A DNA stretch of 64,000 bases from Mucilaginibacter sp. KACC 22063. GTDB taxonomy: Bacteria; Bacteroidota; Bacteroidia; Sphingobacteriales; Sphingobacteriaceae. Below are positions 34,498-43,864 of the stretch, piece by piece (position 1 is the stretch's first letter; the number at the start of each line of letters is the position of its first letter). The position numbers and the translations under genes were made by a program. The notes under the pieces are model-generated. The model did not search any database, was not told the origin of the DNA, and worked only from the letters and a program-made list of their open reading frames with translations. The DNA lies in NCBI RefSeq assembly GCF_028736115.1, contig NZ_CP117877.1:2914001-2978000 (forward strand), given 5' to 3'.

Positions 34498-36138
34498 TTG
34501 TACCTGATCATCAAAAAAGTTTGGACTAAGCTTACAGCCGCCGAAAGAAGGAAGCTGTTGCTGTATTTATTCAGTGATCTTGCGATCAGCATACTTGATA
34601 TTGCTTTTCTAGTATTGATCCTTTGGGTGATCAATTTTTCGGCTGCTAAGGCCCCCTCTTCTTACGTTGTTTATTATAAATTTTACAGATCGCATTTTGC
34701 ATTGGTATGCATATTTATTGCTGCAGGTTTTACACTCAAAAATTTGTTAGGATATAGTTTTAACAGTGCAAGCATCCACTTCAATTATAAAGTTGCTTCC
34801 AGGTTATCTGCAACAAGCCTTGATGATTATTTAAGGAGTGGTTATTTAAGCCATGTTAACACCGACTCGTCGGTACATATTCACAAGATCAGCCAGCAGC
34901 CCATCGAGTTTGCTCAGTACGTGCTAACAGGCTTACAGCAGATTTTCACACAATGCTTTTTAATTCTCTTTGCGGTTAGCGGTATCATCATTTATAATCC
35001 AAGGCTTTTCTGCCTGATGCTCTTGTTTCTTTCTTTGCCTATTATCATTATCAGCTGGATCTTAAAAAAACGGGTTGCAAGCCTGCGCACAGGTATCCGC
35101 CGAAGTAATGAAAAAACATTGCAGCACTTAAAAGAAGCTTTGTCTGCCTATATCGAAACGCATATTTATAAGGCAAAGGCGTTTTTCTCCAACAGGTATA
35201 CCAGCTATCAGAATAAGTTGAATGGGAATTTATCTTCCTTACAGGCTGTGCAGCTTTTCCCATCACGCATTTTTGAAATTTTTGCAATAGCAGGTGTGTT
35301 CGTCATTTTGGCGTTTAACAGCCGTGGGAATAATATCATTACCATTGGTGTATTTGTAACCGCAGCATATAAAATCATTCCGGGGCTGGTAAAGATCATA
35401 ACCAGCACCGCACAGATCAAAGCTTACGAACATACTATTGATCATTTACCCGAACCTGATAGCAAGAACGTTGACCAACAATTCACCGCTAAAAAAATTG
35501 ATAATATCAATTTCAGCAACATCAGCTTTGCTTATACGGATAAAGTACAACTCAAAAATTTAAGCTTTGAACTGCAAGCTGGTGATTTTGCTGCATTGAC
35601 CGGCGCTTCAGGGAAAGGAAAAACTACCATCATTAATCTATTGCAGGGTTTTCTCGAGCGGCAATCGGGATCTATATCATTTAACGGACAAGTTGTAAAT
35701 GCTAAGGACATTGCTGCTTACCATTCCTGCATGGCTTATGTAAGGCAACAGACCTTGATTATCCATGATTCGATCTTAAAAAACATTACCCTTAGCGATG
35801 CACAGCCTGATCAGGAACGTTTAGATCTTGCTTTGGCTATAAGCGGCCTCGCTCCTGTTGTCGCAAAATATCCTGATGGTTTAAATCATTTAATCACCGA
35901 AAATGGAGCAAATATTAGTGGCGGTCAGCGTCAGCGCCTCATGTTAGCCAGGGCTTTATACAAAAACTTTGACCTTCTGATACTTGATGAACCTTTCAGT
36001 GAGCTGGATACTGAATCTGAAGCTTACATACTCCACCAATTGCAGCAATTGGCCAATAATGGTAAGATCATATTGATGATCACCCACCATTTACAAACCC
36101 TGCATTATTGCAATAAAGTAATTAACCTTGAAAACTGA
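34498..36138 (+). CDS. ABC exporter, fused permease and ATPase (MsbA/PglK-like)
   Basis: 546 aa; no ATG lies near the start, so TTG 34498 is the likely start codon. Six membrane helices (about 20-300) are followed by the nucleotide-binding domain: Walker A GASGKGKTT (about 370-378), signature ISGGQRQRL, Walker B LLILDEPFSELD and the H-loop MITHH. It should export a lipid-linked or hydrophobic molecule; the location beside glycosyltransferases suggests a glycan or lipid. The next gene overlaps its end by 11 bp. Confidence 0.9.
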   Translation: MYLIIKKVWTKLTAAERRKLLLYLFSDLAISILDIAFLVLILWVINFSAAKAPSSYVVYYKFYRSHFALVCIFIAAGFTLKNLLGYSFNSASIHFNYKVASRLSATSLDDYLRSGYLSHVNTDSSVHIHKISQQPIEFAQYVLTGLQQIFTQCFLILFAVSGIIIYNPRLFCLMLLFLSLPIIIISWILKKRVASLRTGIRRSNEKTLQHLKEALSAYIETHIYKAKAFFSNRYTSYQNKLNGNLSSLQAVQLFPSRIFEIFAIAGVFVILAFNSRGNNIITIGVFVTAAYKIIPGLVKIITSTAQIKAYEHTIDHLPEPDSKNVDQQFTAKKIDNINFSNISFAYTDKVQLKNLSFELQAGDFAALTGASGKGKTTIINLLQGFLERQSGSISFNGQVVNAKDIAAYHSCMAYVRQQTLIIHDSILKNITLSDAQPDQERLDLALAISGLAPVVAKYPDGLNHLITENGANISGGQRQRLMLARALYKNFDLLILDEPFSELDTESEAYILHQLQQLANNGKIILMITHHLQTLHYCNKVINLEN

Positions 36139-37186
36139 TAAAACGCTGGTCATATTAACGCCCGGTTTTGCTGCCGATGAAACAGATAGCACCTGTGTGC
36201 CTTCGCTACAGGTTTTTGTAAAAGCATTTAAACGGCTTTATCCCAATACCGAAGTAATCATACTGGCATTTCATTATCCTTATCGTAAAGATAATTATAG
36301 TTTATTCGGCGCTCAAATCTATAGCTTTAATGGAAAGAACCGGGGCAAACTGTTTAAGCTGATTACGTGGCGAAAAGTATGGAATAAACTGAAAGAGTTG
36401 CATCGCCTTCATCCCGATATGCAGTTACTTAGCTTTTGGCTTGATGAATGCGGTTTTGTTGGAGAAAACTTCAGCCGCAGGCACCATGTCAACCATAAAA
36501 TATGGATGCTTGGCCAGGATGCCAAAGCCGGTAACCGCTTTTACTATCGCACCAAGCCATCTGCTTCATCGCTCATTAGTGTATCTGAAACCATGAGCGA
36601 CCGTTTCTTTGAAAACTACGGCATCAGGCCGCAATATACGGTACCTATCGGTATTGATATTTCATCGTTTGGTGTTACTGAACCTAACAAAGAAAGAGAT
36701 ATAGACGTGGTAGGTGTAGGTTCGTTAACTACGCTAAAAAGATACCACCTGTTTGTAGAAGCCATAAAAAACTTAAAACAGGTAAAGCCGGATATTAAAG
36801 CTGTAGTTTGTGGCAAAGGCCCTGAGCATGAGCACTTACAGGAATTAATTGATAAATACAATTTACAGGAAAATATTACCCTGGCAGGCGAAGTACCTGC
36901 CGGCCAGGTTTTCAAGGTGATGCAACGCAGTAAAGTGTTTTTGCATCCTTCGTCTTATGAAGGATTTAGCTCGGCTGTTACAGAAGCCTTTTATGCCGGT
37001 TGCGAGGTGGTGTCTTATACGCAGCCAATGCACGTGATGCCATCAAATTTTCACCGTTTTAATGATGAGCAGGAGTTGAATAAAATAATGGCAAAGCTGT
37101 TTACAGGTGCCCAACTGGTTCATCAGCCGGTACTGCTAAACTCTGATGAGAAGATAGCGCAACAGATTGCTTCGATATTTTGGTAA
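36128..37186 (+). CDS. Family-4-type glycosyltransferase
   Basis: 352 aa starting at TTG 36128 inside the end of the ABC gene, which implies translational coupling. GT-B fold. The C-terminal donor-binding half has VVGVGSLTTLKRYHLFVEAI, AVVCGKGPEHEHLQELI, and the EX7E-type motif HPSSYEGFSSAVTEAFYAG. It transfers a sugar from a nucleotide donor. Its last 86 bp overlap antisense with the end of the next, convergent glycosyltransferase gene. Confidence 0.88.
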   Translation: MKTDKTLVILTPGFAADETDSTCVPSLQVFVKAFKRLYPNTEVIILAFHYPYRKDNYSLFGAQIYSFNGKNRGKLFKLITWRKVWNKLKELHRLHPDMQLLSFWLDECGFVGENFSRRHHVNHKIWMLGQDAKAGNRFYYRTKPSASSLISVSETMSDRFFENYGIRPQYTVPIGIDISSFGVTEPNKERDIDVVGVGSLTTLKRYHLFVEAIKNLKQVKPDIKAVVCGKGPEHEHLQELIDKYNLQENITLAGEVPAGQVFKVMQRSKVFLHPSSYEGFSSAVTEAFYAGCEVVSYTQPMHVMPSNFHRFNDEQELNKIMAKLFTGAQLVHQPVLLNSDEKIAQQIASIFW

Positions 37187-38273
37187 TTGCCTGTTCAATA
37201 TCTTCTGCAATTTTTTTGAAGGAAAGATGATCATTAAAAAAACGAATCACATCCTCAGAGCGGATCGTATTATCACCTCCTAATTTTAATAATATTTCGG
37301 CCAATGCATTAGCATCACCTGGCGGATATAGATAACCATATTTGCCATCAGCTGTTATACTTTTAAACGACGGTATAGCGGTTAGTATAGGTACACAGCC
37401 ACAAGCCATTGCTTCAAGCAAAGCATAGCCACTACCCTCCCTGTGGCTAGCAGACAGGTAATAATCCGCAGCACTATACCATGTTGGCAAATCTGTATGC
37501 TTTACACTTCCAATTAAATGCACATGCTTTTTCAGCGCTACATCAACATCAAGAAAATCACTTATTTTCCCTAACAATTCTTCTGTACTATAGATCATGT
37601 AAAGCTGTGCATCACTATGATCTTTAACATAAGCAGAAAAGGCTTTAAGTACGGTAAGCGGGTCCTTATTTTCATTCAACCTGCCTACCCATAAAAATAC
37701 GGTGGCTGTACTTTCAATACCTAAATGACTTCTGCTTTGTTGTTTATCCTGTGCCTTAAAAAAAGTTGAAGCCTCTAACACCTCATAAACCGGCTGACGG
37801 GTAATAACGTTAACTTCCCGCCATTTCTTTGCATTGTCCGCTGATGTAAAAAAGTAAGTGTCTACACATTTAGCTGCAAGCTTTTGCAACCATAGTTTTA
37901 CCCCTTTAAACGGGCTTTCGCCATGATGTTGTACAATTATTTTGGCATGCTTCGGAAGAACGAGTTTTAATGCCAGTGTTTGCAAAGGAAAGCCCAGGCC
38001 TTGCACCAAGATGATGTCAGGCTTTTGATGCTTTACAAACTTTAAAGTTTTAAGCGGCACATACCATCCTTTATTTATGCTTTTGAAAAACTGCCATTCA
38101 ATCCCGTCTTGTAGTTTCTCACCTTCAAAAGCTGCATGCCTTACAAATGACAGATCAAACTTATACTTAAAATGCTGTGCATATTCAGTGACAACTTTAT
38201 GCCAGGCCATTAAAGGCTCAGGCGTTTCATATTCCTTATGCGCATAAAAAGCAATGTCAATAAACCTTGGCAT
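37101..38273 (-). CDS. Family-4-type glycosyltransferase
   Basis: 390 aa, GT-B fold. The N-terminal half includes DIILVQGLGFPLQTLALKL and KIIVQHHGESPFKG. The donor half has FLWVGRLNENKDPLTVLKAFSAY (in parts), HVHLIGSVKHTDLPTWYSAADYY and SHREGSGYALLEAMACGCVP. It overlaps the upstream amidohydrolase gene by 17 bp, so the two form one transcript. The product sugar is unknown. Confidence 0.92.
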   Translation of the reverse strand: MPRFIDIAFYAHKEYETPEPLMAWHKVVTEYAQHFKYKFDLSFVRHAAFEGEKLQDGIEWQFFKSINKGWYVPLKTLKFVKHQKPDIILVQGLGFPLQTLALKLVLPKHAKIIVQHHGESPFKGVKLWLQKLAAKCVDTYFFTSADNAKKWREVNVITRQPVYEVLEASTFFKAQDKQQSRSHLGIESTATVFLWVGRLNENKDPLTVLKAFSAYVKDHSDAQLYMIYSTEELLGKISDFLDVDVALKKHVHLIGSVKHTDLPTWYSAADYYLSASHREGSGYALLEAMACGCVPILTAIPSFKSITADGKYGYLYPPGDANALAEILLKLGGDNTIRSEDVIRFFNDHLSFKKIAEDIEQAITKISKQSVALSSHQSLAVPADEPVGHL

Positions 38274-39444
38274 ATTTTACTGATCTGATTGGAAACTTTG
38301 CTTCCGGGCAATAGGACTTTATTTGCGACATTAAATCAGGCAGATTGCCTTCAACGTATTTTATCGAATTACTTAATTCAACCGGCACAAAAGTTTCTTT
38401 TATAATGCCTTTAGTTTTAAGCTGAGTTGCAAGGCTTTCATCGTACAGCCTTACCTGGCCGTTGCAAATCACCAAAAGAATGTCGGCAGGATCAAGCTCA
38501 TAAAAGTTGTCCACAGTCCTGTCTTTTAATATAACAAGGTCTGCATCCGTTCCATCGCTTATTTTTCCCTTATTTAACTTCCAGGTTTTAGCAGCATTGG
38601 TGGTAATGCTATTCATTAATTCGGCATCGTTCAAATGGCCAGTTTGCGCTGCCAATCGCAGATGTTGCCACATGTTCCAATCCCCGGTAAGGGTCGAATC
38701 AGTGCCAAACAGAATATTAGTATGCTGCTTCAATTGGCTGATATCGGCGGTGCGATTAAGCAGAAAAAAATTAGAATCTGGGCACCATATCAGCGCATCA
38801 AATTTAGCGGCTTGCTGCGCATTCATGGCTACGCCATGTATACCGATCAGTTTTTTTCTTAGAAAGTTCCAGCGCAGTAATTCGTTAATTTCCTCAAAAG
38901 CTAAAGCATTCGTACCCTCGCCTGTATGAATAACATAGGGATGCTTACTATCAAACGGGTTGTTTATCCTGCGTTTCCATTTACCCCCCAAGCGAACAGA
39001 ATGTATATGGTGGCAATCCTGAAAAACATTAATGGGGCTTCCATAAATTTTTAATGGCTCTCCGTGATTTACTACCGTTGTAGCCCCGGCAAGCAGATTT
39101 TTGTAAATACCCCACTGTGTACGCAAATGCGGCGGCACCTTCAATACATCATTAATTTCAGCTCTGTAATGTTGATGAATGTACTCCCCCCATTCTACAT
39201 AATCAGCGTAAGTGGGTCCTGTAAATCTTGGGAATAAATTAAAATCCAGGTGGTCGTGAGAGTTAATAAAGCCGGGAACAGCTACAGCACCGTCAAGGTC
39301 AATAACAGGGATGTTATAAGTATTGATCCCACCATTTTCTTCAACACGTTCAATAATCCCATGCGATAATAGTATGTCACGGTTTTTGTTTTCGGGTAAA
39401 ATCTTAACGTTCTGTAACAGCATGCTATCGCCTTTTAATCTCAT
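38257..39444 (-). CDS. Amidohydrolase-superfamily enzyme (ATZ/TRZ-like)
   Basis: 395 aa from ATG 39444; a second ATG seven codons later is possible. Metal-binding motifs are INSHDHLDF (HxH near 60), VIHTGEG and LIGIHGVAM (His residues in the middle), and FGTDSTLTGDWNMW (Asp near 255). The C-terminus returns to the small beta-domain typical of this group (DADLVILKD). It would hydrolyse a ring or amide C-N bond. Its coupling to a glycosyltransferase gene is unusual and hints at a modified or nitrogenous sugar or small-molecule substrate (inference). Confidence 0.88.
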   Translation of the reverse strand: MRLKGDSMLLQNVKILPENKNRDILLSHGIIERVEENGGINTYNIPVIDLDGAVAVPGFINSHDHLDFNLFPRFTGPTYADYVEWGEYIHQHYRAEINDVLKVPPHLRTQWGIYKNLLAGATTVVNHGEPLKIYGSPINVFQDCHHIHSVRLGGKWKRRINNPFDSKHPYVIHTGEGTNALAFEEINELLRWNFLRKKLIGIHGVAMNAQQAAKFDALIWCPDSNFFLLNRTADISQLKQHTNILFGTDSTLTGDWNMWQHLRLAAQTGHLNDAELMNSITTNAAKTWKLNKGKISDGTDADLVILKDRTVDNFYELDPADILLVICNGQVRLYDESLATQLKTKGIIKETFVPVELSNSIKYVEGNLPDLMSQIKSYCPEAKFPIRSVKYAKVY

Positions 39445-39588
39445 ACGCCAACCGGCGACTAAAGGTTGCCTTTATTTATTACAGCATGCAAGGCAACCGG
39501 GGCTTAACTACCCGCGTAATATTTATAGAGATTGTCCCTATGACAAAGCAACATTGCTTAGCCTGGCTGAGCAAAACATATTTACAAT

Positions 39589-40605
39589 ATGCAGTTGAAT
39601 AATATATATCATACCATACAACGTTACCGTACGCTTGAAACAGACACGGTTTATGCCTTGTCCTTGGTAATGCTGATGCCAAATAGCTCACAGGCCTGCA
39701 ACAACCTGACTTGTGACGTATGGAAGAATAACAGTAGCGCAAAAGCATTAAATCCGAAAGATATACAGAGCCTGCTTGCCTCACTTAAAAAACTGGGCAC
39801 ACAACAGGTGGTGATCACTGCAAATGACCACATGCTTGACGATGATTTTTTCGAATCGTGCCGTAAAATAAAGGGTCAGAAGATCAATATAACATTGCTT
39901 ACAACAGGCTCATCCATACGCACGTATGCGCACAATATTGTGCAGTACATAGATGAGCTGGTCATATCCCTGAACGGCGATGAGCCCACACACGAGAGAA
40001 TTAGCAATACACCGGGCAGCTATCGTAAAATCAAAGAGGGCTTATCAGTTATCCAGTCACTTAAGCCGGATTTAAAAATATCCGCAAGAACGGTTATCAA
40101 TCGGCTCAATTTTAATAACTGGATCTCCATCATTGATTCGGCCAAAAGCATTGGTGTAAAACAGATCAGTTTTTTACCGGCAGATCTTAATAAGATCGGC
40201 AATGAATTGAACGATATAATGGTACAGGAAGATGAATTGCCGCAATTCGCTGCAATGGTAAACAAGATAGTTACCATTGCCCGCAGGCAACCCGGCTACA
40301 TCACTGAATCTGCAGAGCAAATTTATAATATTTACCGTTACTACGCTGCCTTTTACGGCCGCAATCCTTTTCCCTTTAAACCATGTAATGCACCTTGGGT
40401 ATCCGCTGTGATAGAAGCAGATGGTGATGTAAAGCCCTGCTCTTTTCATCAAGCTATTGGAAACATCCGCGATAACGGACTAAAAGACATATTAAATACC
40501 CCGCAGGCTATTGCTTTCAGAAAAGAATTAAAATCTGCACAAAACGACATCTGTTCGCGTTGTGTATGCGCTTTAAACCTGCATTATAAAACTAATTTTA
40601 ATTGA
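39589..40605 (+). CDS. Radical SAM/SPASM-like protein with a degenerate cluster motif
   Basis: 338 aa. The N-terminal motif region reads QACNNLTCDVWKNN (35-48). Standard CX3CX2C would give CNNxCLTCDVW, so two residues including the middle cysteine are absent; only C37 and C42 remain. A TIM-barrel-like body follows (ELVISLNGDEPTHERI, ISARTVINRLN). The C-terminal SPASM-like part is intact: C266, C284 and C322-X2-C325-X-C327, which could bind an auxiliary iron-sulfur cluster. One base separates it from the B12 radical SAM gene. Possibly a non-catalytic partner or substrate-binding subunit. Confidence 0.8.
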   Translation: MQLNNIYHTIQRYRTLETDTVYALSLVMLMPNSSQACNNLTCDVWKNNSSAKALNPKDIQSLLASLKKLGTQQVVITANDHMLDDDFFESCRKIKGQKINITLLTTGSSIRTYAHNIVQYIDELVISLNGDEPTHERISNTPGSYRKIKEGLSVIQSLKPDLKISARTVINRLNFNNWISIIDSAKSIGVKQISFLPADLNKIGNELNDIMVQEDELPQFAAMVNKIVTIARRQPGYITESAEQIYNIYRYYAAFYGRNPFPFKPCNAPWVSAVIEADGDVKPCSFHQAIGNIRDNGLKDILNTPQAIAFRKELKSAQNDICSRCVCALNLHYKTNFN

Positions 40606-40606
40606 C

Positions 40607-42073
40607 ATGGGCGAAAAAGTATTGCTTACGCACTCCTATTTTCTTCGTTTCGATCAGAAACAATGGGAAACCGGCCAGCCATATCCACCGCTTGCAACCC
40701 TGATAGCTGCTGCTATAATGCGCGATAAAGGCTACGAGGTAGATTTTTTTGATACCATGTTTGCTTTTGATGCGAATGATGTGGAGAACGCCCTTTACTC
40801 GCAGTCGCCTAAGTATTTTGTAGTTTATGACGATTGCTTTAACTACCTCACCAAAATGTGCCTTACCAATATGCGCGAGGCCGCATTTGAAATGTTTGGT
40901 TTAGCAAAAAAGTACGGCGCAAAAGTGATTGTTGCCAGTTCTGACGCTACAGACCGCCATTTGGAATACCTGAAGCAAGGTGCCGATTTTGTGATTTTAG
41001 GTGAAGCCGACGATACGCTGCCAGATCTGTTGAACACATTGGATACAGGTAGAGATGTGTCTGAAGTAAAAGGCATTGCTTTTCTGGATAACGGCCAACT
41101 GATAAAAACAAGTGCAAGGCCTGTTATCCGTGACCTTGATCGCCTGCCTTTTGCTGCATGGGACTTGCTTGATGTAGCGCCCTATCGCGAAATGTGGATG
41201 AAAAGCAAAAGCTACTTCGCCCTAAACATGGGTACAACCCGTGGCTGCCCTTTTAAATGTAACTGGTGTGCCAAACCAATTTATGGTAACCGATATAACT
41301 CACGCTCGCCCGAACATGTGGTCGAAGAGCTGTCGATAATGAAACAGCGTTTTAACTTTGATTACATCTGGTTTTGCGATGATATCTTCGGGCTTAAGCC
41401 CGGCTGGGTAGAAACTTTCAGCCGCCTGGTGAAAGAATATCAGCTTGATTTTAAATTTAAGATACAATCCAGGGCTGATTTACTTACCGAAGACAAGGAA
41501 GTTAAAGCCCTGGCTGATGCAGGTTGCGACAACGCATGGATAGGTGCCGAAAGCGGTTCACAGAAAATATTGGATGCTATGGATAAGGGCACCACTATTG
41601 AGCAGATACATACCGCAACCCACCTGCTTAAAAAGCATGGCATCAAGCCTTCATTTTTTATACAATTTGGTTATCCGGGCGAAACTAAAGCTGATATTAT
41701 GGAAACCGTAGCTATGATCAATCGCCTCCTGCCTTACGAAATTGGCATATCAGTTTCTTATCCCTTACCTGGAACTATTTTTTACGAACGTGTACAGGCG
41801 CAACTTAAACAAAAAACCAACTGGACAGACTCGGACGAAATGGCTCTGATGTTTAAGAACACCTACCCTGCCGGTTTTTATAAGCAGTTGCATAAATATG
41901 TGCATCAAAACTATCACCGTAATCTGGCACTGAACGGACTGGCAAACCTGTTCAAAGCCCCGCTTAAAGCCGATAAGAAAACATTTAAAAAAGCGGCATC
42001 TCTAATTTACCACACCCCGGCAACATGGATTGAACGCCTTAAACTTTTAAGGGCAGAAAGGGCTACATTATGA
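40607..42073 (+). CDS. B12-binding-domain radical SAM enzyme
   Basis: 488 aa. The N-terminal cobalamin-binding Rossmann domain (about 1-150) has VDFFDTMFAFDANDV and DFVILGEADDTLPDLL. The radical SAM domain holds the intact cluster motif RGCPFKCNWCAKP (C214, C218, C221), then WFCDDIFGLKPGW and the Ser/Gly-rich IGAESGSQKILDAMDKG. A C-terminal helical part follows. Members of this class methylate unreactive carbons or rearrange substrates. It overlaps the next methyltransferase gene by four bases (ATGA), so the three genes 39589-42885 form one operon. Confidence 0.92.
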   Translation: MGEKVLLTHSYFLRFDQKQWETGQPYPPLATLIAAAIMRDKGYEVDFFDTMFAFDANDVENALYSQSPKYFVVYDDCFNYLTKMCLTNMREAAFEMFGLAKKYGAKVIVASSDATDRHLEYLKQGADFVILGEADDTLPDLLNTLDTGRDVSEVKGIAFLDNGQLIKTSARPVIRDLDRLPFAAWDLLDVAPYREMWMKSKSYFALNMGTTRGCPFKCNWCAKPIYGNRYNSRSPEHVVEELSIMKQRFNFDYIWFCDDIFGLKPGWVETFSRLVKEYQLDFKFKIQSRADLLTEDKEVKALADAGCDNAWIGAESGSQKILDAMDKGTTIEQIHTATHLLKKHGIKPSFFIQFGYPGETKADIMETVAMINRLLPYEIGISVSYPLPGTIFYERVQAQLKQKTNWTDSDEMALMFKNTYPAGFYKQLHKYVHQNYHRNLALNGLANLFKAPLKADKKTFKKAASLIYHTPATWIERLKLLRAERATL

Positions 42074-42885
42074 GCACGGCTGTTTTAAATGAAACAAAGG
42101 CAGAAGCTGCGTTTAGCGGCCAGGCGCCTATTTTCGACGAATTTTATGCCGAAAACAAGATTATTGAGTACAAACGTCATAGGGTGCGTTCACATTTTTT
42201 GAGCCGACTGAATCCTGGCAGCCATATTCTTGAATTAAATAGCGGCACCGGTGAAGATGCTATCTTTTTTGCTGAGAATGGCTTTGAAGTACATGCCACA
42301 GACATATCCACCGGCATGCAGAAGCAATTAAGAGAAAAGGCGCAAAGCCTAATCACAACTGGACTTGTAAGTACAGAGCTTTGTTCTTTTACAAAACTTG
42401 AGGAATTACAGCAACGCGGACCTTATGATGCTATTTTTTCAAACTTCGGCGGATTAAATTGTACTAAAGACCTGGATAAGGTGTTGGCATCATTCGATGA
42501 TCTTTTAAAACCAGGCGGAACGGTTACGCTTGTAATCATCTCTAAATTTTCCCTTTGGGAAAGCCTGCTCCTATTTAAAGGCAAATTTAAAACGGCTACC
42601 CGCAGATGGTTTGCTTCAAAGGGATATCCCGCACATATTGAAGGTAACTGGTTTACCTGTTGGTATTACAAGCCATCGTATCTTGTAAAAAGAATGCAAG
42701 CTAAGTATCGGTTAACGGGCTTAGAGGGATTATGCACCATTGTGCCCCCATCATATATAGAGCACTTTGCAGATAAATCTCCGGCTCTTTACAGAAAGCT
42801 TATCAAGTTAGAAGACCGCTTTAAAGAGAGCTGGCCATGGAAATACTGGGGAGATTATTTTATTATATCCTTTCAAAAGCAATAA
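42070..42885 (+). CDS. Class I SAM-dependent methyltransferase
   Basis: 271 aa. Motif I is ILELNSGTGEDAIFFAENG (about 53-71), followed by VHATDISTGM and a strand-4 segment YDAIFSNFGGLNC. The C-terminal half has conserved aromatic residues (WFTCWYYKPSYLV). Similar to UbiE-like small-molecule methyltransferases. Start codon overlaps the B12 enzyme's stop, which links the two functions. The gene end abuts the next minus-strand gene with no gap. Confidence 0.88.
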   Translation: MSTAVLNETKAEAAFSGQAPIFDEFYAENKIIEYKRHRVRSHFLSRLNPGSHILELNSGTGEDAIFFAENGFEVHATDISTGMQKQLREKAQSLITTGLVSTELCSFTKLEELQQRGPYDAIFSNFGGLNCTKDLDKVLASFDDLLKPGGTVTLVIISKFSLWESLLLFKGKFKTATRRWFASKGYPAHIEGNWFTCWYYKPSYLVKRMQAKYRLTGLEGLCTIVPPSYIEHFADKSPALYRKLIKLEDRFKESWPWKYWGDYFIISFQKQ

Positions 42886-43827
42886 CTACGCGTTTTCTAT
42901 AGCCTGTTCTAATGCCATCACCTTTTCGTTGTGCGCATTTAAAAGCTTTTGCTGAAACCGTTTAGGATCGGGTTTGGCATAACCTTTTGCAGCCATCATG
43001 CTCATTACTATTTTGTGTGCATTTAGCTTACCCTGTTCTGTTTTTTTGTTCCACCTGGCAGCAGTAACACGCATCAGGAAATCATTAAGCATGTCGCCAA
43101 ACTTATTATTAAAGCTCCATTCTATCACCTGTTTAACTATATTTTGCTTCAGCGAGCTTGCAGATGATAGCCGCATGATCTGATTAGGTAAAAAGCGCCT
43201 TGTCCATTTATTGGCCGTATAAAACCGGTTAAAGGTAAGGTCGCCCTGCATAGGTATTAGCGTAACCACTTCTATTGCGGTGTAAAGGTTTTGTTCGGCT
43301 ATTTCCATGTTGGCTTCGTCAACAAAGTAATTCATGCAAAACCAGTCTTCTTTCTTAAATAAGAAAGAGAGCTTTTTAAGGGCATGTAAAAATGTTCTGG
43401 AGATCCATAAACGGTTCTTAGCCGTGATAATGAAAAAGTCAATGTCCGAATTTTCATCAGCACACTTCTTAGATAAAGAACCCGACACTGCTACACCCCG
43501 TACATAAGGAAACTTGATCAGCACCTTACTTACTTTCTCTGCTACCTGTAAAAGCTCTATCGCTTTTAAATTACCAACCTTTCGCTTGCTTATCAGCTCT
43601 ACATTGCGCTGCAAGGTATAGTAGCTGCCAAACCTGTAAATCGACTTTTGAGTAACCAGTTGTGACAGCGAATAAGAAATCTCATGCTGTTGCACCCGCG
43701 AACCAAAAAAGAGAAATATCTCTTCCTGGGTAAGCGGATAATTAAACAAATCAAAATACGCCAACGTTGATAAAATATCTTTTTTTACCTCGGTTAGCTG
43801 GGCGGTATAGGCGTGTGATTTGTACAT
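42886..43827 (-). CDS. Nucleotidyltransferase-domain protein with N-terminal winged helix
   Basis: 313 aa. Residues about 10-90 look like a winged-helix domain (LAYFDLFNYPLTQEEIFLFF...YSLSQLVTQKSIYRFGSYYTL). The NTP_transf_2 core follows: GVAVSGSLSKKCADENSDIDFFII, i.e. GS(X)n-DxD with the two metal-binding Asp residues. A helical C-terminal part has no recognised domain. Such enzymes transfer a nucleotide to a small molecule or protein; the target is unknown. It is the most downstream gene of the polysaccharide operon. Confidence 0.82.
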   Translation of the reverse strand: MYKSHAYTAQLTEVKKDILSTLAYFDLFNYPLTQEEIFLFFGSRVQQHEISYSLSQLVTQKSIYRFGSYYTLQRNVELISKRKVGNLKAIELLQVAEKVSKVLIKFPYVRGVAVSGSLSKKCADENSDIDFFIITAKNRLWISRTFLHALKKLSFLFKKEDWFCMNYFVDEANMEIAEQNLYTAIEVVTLIPMQGDLTFNRFYTANKWTRRFLPNQIMRLSSASSLKQNIVKQVIEWSFNNKFGDMLNDFLMRVTAARWNKKTEQGKLNAHKIVMSMMAAKGYAKPDPKRFQQKLLNAHNEKVMALEQAIENA

Positions 43828-43864
43828 GTAAGTAACTGACTAATAAAAATGAATTACATTAATA

